Positions 56,621-64,000 of a stretch of 64,000 bases of DNA are shown here, piece after piece. The stretch comes from Tubulanus polymorphus (taxonomy: Eukaryota > Nemertea > Palaeonemertea > Tubulaniformes > Tubulanidae): NCBI RefSeq assembly GCF_964204645.1, contig NC_134029.1:11584850-11648849 (forward strand). Direction: 5' to 3'. The notes under the pieces are model-generated. The model did no database searches, had not been told where the DNA came from, and was given only the letters and a program-made list of their open reading frames with translations. Within the stretch, counting starts at the first letter, position 1; the number at the start of each line of letters is the position of its first letter. The position numbers and the translations under genes were made by a program.

Positions 56621-57004
56621 TTTTAGGGCCAGCCGTAGGCTGAGCCTATTACTATACAAATGGAGCGGATTTAAATGACACGGTTATCCAGAGCAAAGGC
56701 TTATTTTAAGATCTAAAATTGCATTTCAAGATCGATTTCTGTGAAATCTTTAGTTGACTTGGCTTTTGGGAGGAATATTTTTATTTGCACTACAGAAAAT
56801 ATCATTGACATTTATGCAATGTCCTGGAAAACAGCTAGCAAGCTAGAAAATCTACTAGCAAGCCTCGATTGCCACAGTAGCACTGTGGGTACCCTGAGCT
56901 CTGAGCTGGGAGTGTATTTTGACAAATATAACCCATAGAATGCATCATTTGCCATTTTATGAAAAGCTGACAGGCTGGCCATAGTGCCCGTTGGGGCTCT
57001 TGTT
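56621..57004 (+). mobile_element. Y-family element, copy 3 (internally deleted)
   Basis: Starts TTTTAGGGCCAGCCGTAGGC and ends GTTGGGGCTCTTGTT. The middle lacks ~450 bases present in copies 1 and 2. It abuts the LINE fragment at 57005, so it probably inserted into that LINE. Confidence 0.75.
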
Positions 57005-57594
57005 GTCTTTGACGATATATTGCGATCTCGCCAGATTGATTTTAGTCTGCTGAAGGCAGCTGTTGACTTGGCAATCCTCACTTTGACCTCCAATTCGGAG
57101 CTTCTATCCTCAGACTGTATTGCACCAAGGAGGTAAACTCCATGACTTAATGCAGCTCATCTCTCTTTAGGTATGTACAAGTTGTCTCCGTCCTGATACT
57201 AAGGTCTTAGTTTTGCTGCTGCTGATTTCCATGCCATACTTAGTACCTGTTGAGTCAAGGGATGAGATTTGTCTCTGGTTGGCTTCAGAACCATTTAATA
57301 AATCGATATTATTTGCAAAGCATAGATTGTCGACTCTCCTCTATAATCCGTGACCTTTGCTCGAGTAGTGGTCCTGTATAATATTTTCAAGGAACATGTT
57401 ACAGAGGGTGGTGACAATAGATAACCCTGTCGCACTCCGGCTGGTGTTGGGAAGCGAGAGCTTAGTTCATTCCCAAGCTAGACTGTGCATTTGTATGCTT
57501 TGTAGAGGGCTTGTTTTACGTTAATGATGCCTCAGTTTGAACTTCCTCATTGCTGCCCAGAGACCCTCATGCCATACATGATCTAAGCATTTTC
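57005..57594 (-). pseudogene. Central RT domain of a non-LTR retrotransposon (piece 2 of 3)
   Basis: On the minus strand: DHVWHEGLWAAMRKFKL, then TPAGVRQGYLLSPPSVT, LCFANNIDLLNGSEANQ, YGMEISSSKTKTLVSG and VRIAKSTAAFSRLKSIWRDR. These are RT palm blocks in order, with frameshifts. The catalytic FADD has become FANN, so the enzyme is dead. It is cut at one side by Y copy 3 and at the other by a hairpin-starting repeat at 57595. Confidence 0.8.
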
Positions 57595-58659
57595 AGATTC
57601 AGCGCAGCTGAATCTATTAGTATTAAACGGAGTGCTGAATTCGAGTGTGAAATGATTCACTGGCTAAGGTCTGCATTTAGTTGGCTGTTATAACGGCAGC
57701 TAAGTGGCAACTGCTTTTGAAGGCTATTGATGAAGCCTAAATTGGGTAAATTGGCAATTTTATCCCGTTTTTGGGGATTTTAGCGATGTAGTGTGATGTC
57801 ATCTTGATCTACTAACGTAAACAACACGAGTAGAATTGTACAACATTTCCTGTCGAATTTACAAGTAGGCTTTTTATATTTTACTGATACAACATATAAA
57901 ATTCTCCAATGAGAAAACTACAAAAGAAGAAATAAAATTGACAATGATTTTTCATTTGCTGTGATGATAGCGCCCTCGTTTTAGTAACATGTGAAGCTCA
58001 CCAAAATCAAAGAAGCCGTTATCTTTAGATAAAGGATATTCTGTTAATAAAAAAAGATTTGTTAGAAAATATTTGAATTAAAATTAATTATGCATACACT
58101 CGGGATTATCTTGACGAAGAAAACGGTTGTATCAATATGCAGATGAATTTTAAACAATTCTAATTCGCATTAAAAACACCATACATATCGACCATTATTG
58201 TGTAGTATATAGTTGAATTCGAACGCTCAGTTCAGCCGTGGCTGATTCGCTACGATCCCGCCTACATGTGGGAACTATCTTATTGACCGCGGCGTCTTGT
58301 TTGCACTACTGCTTGACGCTAAGGTTTATGAAGAGATGGTTACATAGTGTGGAAGCCGCGATCCGCGCCCTCTCTCATACGGCGTGGTGTAAGCTGCCAC
58401 GGAGGGAACGTTGACTGTGGGCTTCTGTCCGGCGAGTAGATATTGCTCACGTGTACATATTCTCCATGTCGAGCTGGTGCACTGAAGTGTAAAAATAGAT
58501 AAACAATTCAATAGAAAGCCGAACTTGATAAACCCGACCACACAGAAAGAATATTGTTTGTTGTAAAATGTTATGAACTTTAACAGTTCATTCCTAAACT
58601 GCCGGGTCTGATATCGTAAAATATCATTGATTATGGTTTAAAAAAAGTAATATACAAGG
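57595..58659 (+). repeat. Unclassified insert beginning with a palindromic hairpin
   Basis: Starts AGATTCAGC-GCA-GCTGAATCT (57595-57615), followed by ATTAGTATTAAACGG. The RT homology stops exactly at its first base. The right end was not found; the sequence up to 58659 shows no gene. Confidence 0.5.
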
Positions 58660-59434
58660 TAAAGTGCCCAAAAACGTCAATTATGGCCTGAATTTTGAGT
58701 CCTGTAGCTTCCTACTGGTTTGCCATTTCTCATTGCAATTGCTGATGGGTATTCTTTGGAAAGGGATGTTTTATACCTGAGACAGGTATTTTTGATCAGC
58801 CAATTATGACGCAATTGGCGGCCATCTTGGTGTCATTAGTACTCATTCGTAGGTGGGAAAAAGTTTTTCGACATTATATTGTTACCTAAGCATATTTTGT
58901 TACAACAATGAATTAGAAAGTTGTAGCGTATAACGTGTTCTATGATTGGGGTGAGTTTCAAGTTCATTGTTTTTTGTATATGGCCACCAGGGGGCGTTAA
59001 ATAATACAATATCTTAGTATTTCTATATTATATTTGTACCAATACATATTTTGTTACCGCAATCAATTGCAAAGTTGTAGCTCATGACATCATCTATGAT
59101 TGTGGTGAGTTTTAAGGAAATTAGTTATTCTATATGGTCACCAGGGGGCGTTGAATAGTAGAATAACCTGGTATTTCCTTATTATATTGGTACCTAGGCA
59201 TATTTTGTTACCATGATCAATTGCAAAGTTGTAGTTCATGACATGTTCTATGAATATGGTGAGTTACAAGGTTATTGGGTTTTGAATATGGTCACCAGGG
59301 GGCGTTGAATAGTAGATTAACTTAGTATTTCCATATTAGATTAGTAACGAGGCATTTTTTATCACAATCAATTACAAAATCGTAGCTGCTGACATGTTTT
59401 ATGATTGTATTGAGTTTCAAGGTCATTGGTTTTT
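58660..59434 (+). mobile_element. W-family element, copy 8 (5' truncated) with best CTCF-like core
   Basis: Retains the AATTGGCGGCCATCTTGGTG block and monomers with cores at 58984 (CCACCAGGGGGCG preceded by TGG), 59138 and 59292 (both TCACCAGGGGGCG), again 154 bases apart. TCAAGGTCA lies at 59417-59425. The next monomer is cut at 59435 by a hairpin-starting repeat. Confidence 0.85.
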
Positions 59435-60741
59435 GATGGGTTTCGTCGTCAGACGAACCCATCTATGGCATCGTCGTCATGTCTGTCTGTCTGTCTGTCC
59501 GTCTGTGGATGTTTCTTTATGACACGATTTAAGCTGTTTGTGTGGACCGACAATTCTGTAATTTCACACTGGTATTCTCTACTTGATGTAGATGGTGCAG
59601 CTTGGTTTATATTTGATTCCGATGGTTATAAGTGCTCTAATTTGGTTAAAAGATAATTAACGTTACTCGCTAGTTCAAGCCGCTGTATAGCGCGTTGCTA
59701 CGACGACGCTCGATCAACATACTGGTACTCGCTGTGTAATACTGAACACGTATATACCTGTATATATTGATCGTGCTAGCACCGGTTTTAGATAGCGCGC
59801 GCGCTGATCGGTCTTAACACTTCTCGGAACTGCTGTGCTAAATGCTGAGAGGCCGAATCTATGCGCAATCATTTATTGGGCTCGTCACATTTGATAGTGA
59901 ATGGATAAATAACCGGTGTCAATGACGGTCGCTACTCCCCATCAGTATAACTCATCAGTATAAGAAATAATTTTTTCGATTTTTTTTTTCAATCCCCGAA
60001 GTTGTTGTTACTATGTTGACCTCGCCGTTTAATAAGCTTACCGATGATTCTTCTAGTATTTTCAGGGTCACAAGACATGACGAAGTCGCAAAGTTTTGTA
60101 CAAATTTCACGAAACAAACAATTATTTAGGCGGCACCTGATCAATTGATTAATTATGATAAATAATGTTTATTTCATTAAAAATTTGTTTTATTCAAACA
60201 CTACTTTCATCGCACATAGCGTGATCGGTAGGCCCTACTATTCTACGGTAGGCCATGGACTCTTTCATGTGGTAGGCCTATTACAAATGATACAACCCGC
60301 GTGTCCGTGAATAAGTGACACGTGGTGACATCGAAACTAATCCGTCACAAATAATAGATAGAAAACAATACCTTAAGAGGTTAACTTTTATTAGCATCAT
60401 TAACAAATCAAAACCTGCACATCCTATCATAAATAGAAATTCTAAGAATTTATTTCAAAGAATAATAAATTACGTCTAAATATTGGGATTCGAACTCGTA
60501 GCATCGATTCAGGTGCCTTTCCCAAAGCGGGTATCCCGCGGGGAAAACCCATTACTATTCATATCGAGAATCGCCTTTTTGACAGCGAGTTCGGTGAATG
60601 AAACAGAAACAATTACACAGAAACCCATCATGGAAAGTTTGTTTCTGGTCTTAATTGAATTGAATTGGTCCGGTCCAAAAGGCGGGTCATTAAAGTTAGC
60701 GTCAGAAAATGTCAGCGTCTGTGATACCTTGTTATCTGTTA
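59435..60741 (+). repeat. Insert beginning with hairpin and TCTG repeat; otherwise no gene
   Basis: GATGGGTTTCGTC-GTCA-GACGAACCCATC (59435-59463), then a TCTGTCTGTCTG tract (about 59482-59505). It interrupts W copy 8. The remaining ~1.2 kb has no recognisable gene and the other end was not identified. Confidence 0.5.
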
Positions 60742-63480
60742 TCTCAATAGGGTTTTCTGTTACATCACAGAAAACCCTATTGAGATTCGCGTGTTTCTTA
60801 TTATTAGGGTTTTCTGTTACATCACAGAAAACCCTATTGAGATTCGCGTGTTTCTTCTTATTATTATTTTATGTCACACTAATTTCACTAAAAGAACTAA
60901 GGCTTTGTTACCTTGCCGCTGTTGTCGATACAATCCGTATGATATCGTTCAGCTCACTGAGATCTACAAATACTCTGCGTGTTTTTTCACGAATCATCGT
61001 TACAAAAGCACTGTCGGGCAGTAAACATCGAAAATTAAGCCCCATTCAATGAGGCAACATGTTTTTCGAGTCGTCATCCCGAAATCAACCTGCAGGCTGA
61101 TTGTCACTTCGATTATCAATTCAAGTATAAATGAACTAATTTATTGCCGCAGACTTCACATTCAGCCGCAGTCTTCAAACAGTGATTTTAACAATAGCCC
61201 ATTTTCCTCGTCAAATCATATTACCGATACACTGGAAATTTACTACTTTAGATTTTAAAAGCACTGTTGAGCCGTAAACATCGACGAATCGACGTGTGTT
61301 ACTACATCGTCGTTCCGGGGATCAGCTGCGAGTTTCTCCTCATCATGAGAATCAAATCGAGTACAAATTAATTTATTACTACCAGTGATTTGGCTGCGGG
61401 TTTCAAGGAGTTAGTTTAACAAGACCTATTTTTCTTTACCGAATTAACCGTGTATTTACTAAGAAAAATCTTTAGTGTACCGGGGAATCGTAGGCCTAAA
61501 CTAAACACGCCGAACAGATATAGCGGAGAAAAGCTGTTATATCGACGAGGTATCAAAATAAAAGAATATATTACTTTATTCGGCTGCAGGCTTCAACCTC
61601 TATATCAATACCATCAATACTCTATATTTCCTACAGTACATACCGATCATTGTCAAATGCACAAGGGGTTTACTAAATACAAGTATATAACACAATCATA
61701 TCCGTATGCTGGACTCACACTTGACATTCGGAGTGAGCATTGGCTGTGGAGGAAAGGAGATCGTTCGCTGTGTCGCTTGAAGATTTTATCGAGTTTTACG
61801 CGACCTTAAGGCTTAGGCCTACCGGAACTGACCTTTACTGTCTCAAACAAACACAGTATAATTGTTGCGTTTATTAACAGACTCATTGCATTGAACTTCA
61901 AAACAAAATTTATGATATTTAGGAGGGTTGTTATTCAATAGGCCTACGACCAACCTGTCCGGATGTTAGGCCTACGCATATACATAGGCCTACATAGGCT
62001 AGTAGCCTCTAATAGGTTAAAGCTAAGTTCACTGTAAAGGAGGAATCCGATTTATTAAAATGCATGTTAATTAGTGATTAACTGGTTGTGACTTGCAACG
62101 ATCAATAACAATTATCAATTTTATTGGCAAAAATGAAGAGTTTTTTTGAAAATTTCGTCTGAGCAGACAGCTTTATAAGCCTACGTCCGGCTTTAAGTAA
62201 CTGCGGAGCCCCAGAAATATCTTTTTTTCGTTCATAAGACCTTTCGCTTGAAAATCCTTTCGTCGGAACAAAATTCATTTCGTTCGAATCAATAATATTC
62301 TGTTCGATTGAACCAATTTGAAAAAATCGTTAGAACAAAGTTGAACAAACTTTTTTTTGTCCAAACGAAAGGTTTTTCGTTCGAACAATCATTCGATCGA
62401 ACAGAATCGTTTTAATTTGAACAGAATTTTCTTGTCAAAAACATTAAGTTTTTCTTTCGAACAAGTATATTGTAAAAAGTATTTTCTCCGAACCAAAAGT
62501 ATTAACTATTTCGTTCAATCGAACAGAATTGTTTTCATTCAAACATTCGCTCCAAAAAAGTTGTTTTCGCTCAACCAAATTTCTTTGCCGGGAAAAAAAA
62601 TTTTTCTTTTCAACAATAACATAGCTTTTTATTCGAACACATTTTTGTCAGAATGAAGAAAAGTTTTGGTTCAAACAAAAAGCGTATTGTTCGATCAAAC
62701 ACAATTGTTTGCATTTGAACAAGATTTTCTTGTGGGAACATTAAGTTTTTTGGTCGAACCGCGTGTTAAGGTCGTTTTGGAAATTAACTCGGACTGGTAT
62801 ATTTTGGATTACTGTGTATGTCAGGACATTAAACAGAAGGCGACTTAGGATATTACTTTGCATGACTCCACTAGTTAGACCGACTTATTCCAAGATTCTG
62901 TTGATTTCGGCTACAAGTTTTCGTTCAGAGATAACTGCTGAGCCATTTGAGCGACCTATCATTGATACCGTTTTCTATTAGCCTGTTTAGTAATGGCTGA
63001 CGTTGAACCTTGCGACTGTCAGCAATGTCAGTCACAAGGAGTCGCACGTGTTCTACTTTCTGCGACGCTACACGACTGTCACAACCGACCTACGCACTCT
63101 TGCGACTGGCAGAAACTAGTCGCTGACAATCGACTTGCACCGAAACTTGCGATGCAACGCTAAGATCGCATCGCGTCACAAGGCCGACCTATCTCTGGCT
63201 TCAAGTTACTGCGGAGCCCCAGAAATATCTTTTTTTTTTCATTCAAAAGACCCTTCGCTTGAAAATTCTTTCGTCGGAACAAAATTTGTTTTGTTCGAAC
63301 CAATAATATTCTGTTCGATTGAACCAATTTGAAAAAATCGTTAGAACAAAGTTGAAGAAACCTTCTTTTGTCCAAACGAAAGGTTTGACAATCGTTCGAT
63401 CGAACAGAATCATTTTAATTTGAACCGAATTATCTTGTCAGAACATTAAGTTTTTCGTTCGAACAAGTATATTGTAAGAA
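60742..63480 (+). repeat. Composite repeat Z, copy 3, with duplicated hairpin start
   Basis: The hairpin AGGGTTTTCTGT-TACATC-ACAGAAAACCCT occurs twice (60749-60778 and 60806-60835). The first is extended to 19-bp arms by CTCAAT/ATTGAG (60742-60785). Collinear with Z copy 1 as far as about 62180, then ~310 bp are missing, the TTCGAA tract (62220-62760) and RT remnant (about 62780-63000) follow. A second partial TGCGAC/TTCGAA block is added at 63005-63480. Long ORFs here (for example 60483-61052) are shadows of the repeat. Confidence 0.8.
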
Positions 63481-63489
63481 GAATCTTAC

Positions 63490-63905
63490 TTGGATAACTG
63501 ATAAGACTTAATGTCCAATAATGTGCACATTCTCTGGCAAAGCCTTTCTTGAGAAGAGGAACTACCATCTATTCACTCCAGTCATCTGGCCACTCGCCTG
63601 TTTCCATCACTTTGTTGTATATTGCTTTGTTCAGCTTCCATGATTTCTGGTTCTGAGTCTTGGTTGCCTTCAGCAGTTTGTTGTCTGAGTTCGTCGAGTA
63701 TAATAATTTTTGCTGTAATCCGGTAGTTGTAAAATTCAGCACAGTACTCTTGCCACTGGTTTAGCACCATTGTCTTCTTAAATGGTCTGGTATGCTGCCT
63801 TGGTGGAGTTCCTGTTGAAGTCTGCTTCGATTGAGATGTATCTCGTCAAGCCACTCCTTCACTCGTTGGACTTCCTTCTTCACTTCCTTATTGTTTTATT
63901 TTTTA
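63490..63905 (-). pseudogene. N-terminal part of a non-LTR RT (piece 1 of 3)
   Basis: On the minus strand: TKAAYQTI, VLNQWQEYCAEFYNYR, then KQASGQMT / ETGEWPDDW and VVPLLKKGFARECAHYW ending SLISYPSK. This is the linker-to-fingers region of endonuclease/RT elements (…W.EYF..LYN…P.DW..G…LPKKGD…NYR.ISLLS.PSK). Stops and frameshifts are present. It is cut at about 63480 by Z copy 3. Together with pieces 2 and 3 it reads as one element, N to C, along the minus strand. Confidence 0.65.
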
Positions 63906-64000
63906 CAACTCCCTAAGTTTCAGGTATGAAAATGAACAAATAGGGTATCTAGCCTCTGGTAACAACTGACAATGGAATGTTTCATGTCTACTGTCAGAAA

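Larger units (their letters stand above)
51623..64000 (+). other. Intron 6 of the flippase gene, continuing past the window
   Basis: Donor GTAAAT; no matching acceptor or TM4 continuation (IPISLYV) was found by eye. It holds P copy 4, W copies, Y copy 3, split minus-strand LINE pieces and Z copy 3. Intervals 51623-52640 and 52700-53740 show no gene. 52647-52690 shares ~40 bases with 10250-10290. A 135-codon minus-strand ORF (52680-53087) has no motif. Confidence 0.6.

Noticed and set aside
60483-61052. 189-codon plus-strand ORF
   Set aside because: It runs across the duplicated Z hairpin and reads the same repeat twice (VTSQKTLLRF repeated). There is no domain, and the corresponding part of Z copy 1 is not open.
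61450-61809. 119-codon ORF in Z copy 3
   Set aside because: The same frame in Z copy 1 (about 4444-4755) contains a stop. Similarity between copies is explained by shared repeat ancestry, and no motif is recognised.
51623-64000. A seventh flippase exon (IPISLYV, DKTGT) in the last 12 kb
   Set aside because: I looked for it on the plus strand after a polypyrimidine-AG and found no convincing match. Intron 6 is probably long.

Overview
The window is eukaryotic genomic DNA. It holds part of one intron-rich host gene, and nearly everything else is interspersed repeat. The host gene is recognisable as a class-5 P4-ATPase (ATP10-type phospholipid flippase). Six consecutive plus-strand coding exons lie between 19.6 and 51.6 kb. 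Their GT-AG junctions and phases join without a frame break into 352 codons, from the N-terminus to the start of the fourth membrane segment. The rest of the gene should lie beyond 64,000. AT-rich sequence, multi-kilobase introns, many L2/CR1-type and DIRS-type retroelement remnants and frequent AGGCCTA words fit a marine invertebrate, possibly a deuterostome. The species cannot be fixed from this window.

Layout: 1-19.6 kb lies upstream of the first recognised exon. It holds a ~30-bp minisatellite, several inverted-repeat (MITE-like) elements, two copies of a 2-2.5 kb composite repeat (called Z here; a third lies at 60.7-63.5 kb), two tRNA-derived SINE heads, a broken pogo/CENP-B-type transposase tail with a PHD-like finger, and a foldback element whose ends are inverted arrays of a 31-bp unit. 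Intron 1 (20.1-31.7 kb) contains a 5'-truncated non-LTR retrotransposon with an intact 476-codon reverse-transcriptase ORF. Intron 3 contains an element with perfect 11-bp terminal repeats and a degraded minus-strand DIRS-like retrotransposon with inverted terminal repeats. Intron 6 (from 51.6 kb) holds minus-strand pieces of a second non-LTR element, split by later insertions.

Four dispersed families recur and are named here for cross-reference. W starts AGCCCACTTGGG and carries ~154-bp tandem monomers, each with a CTCF-like CACCAGGGGGCG word and a nuclear-receptor-like TCAAGGTCA word. Y starts TTTTAGGCCAGCC and ends GGGGCTCTTGTTTT. P is bounded by GGTTTACC/GGTAAACC and carries, on its minus strand, a promoter-like segment plus a short ORF ending at a splice-donor-like site. 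Z is the composite repeat. The most interesting signals are the W arrays (possible transposon-borne insulator arrays), the multiplied P cassette, several repeat families that begin with a short palindromic hairpin, and a DGEN variant of the flippase DGET loop. Family relations come from reading the sequence by eye, so repeat ends are accurate to a few bases only where stated and otherwise to tens of bases.
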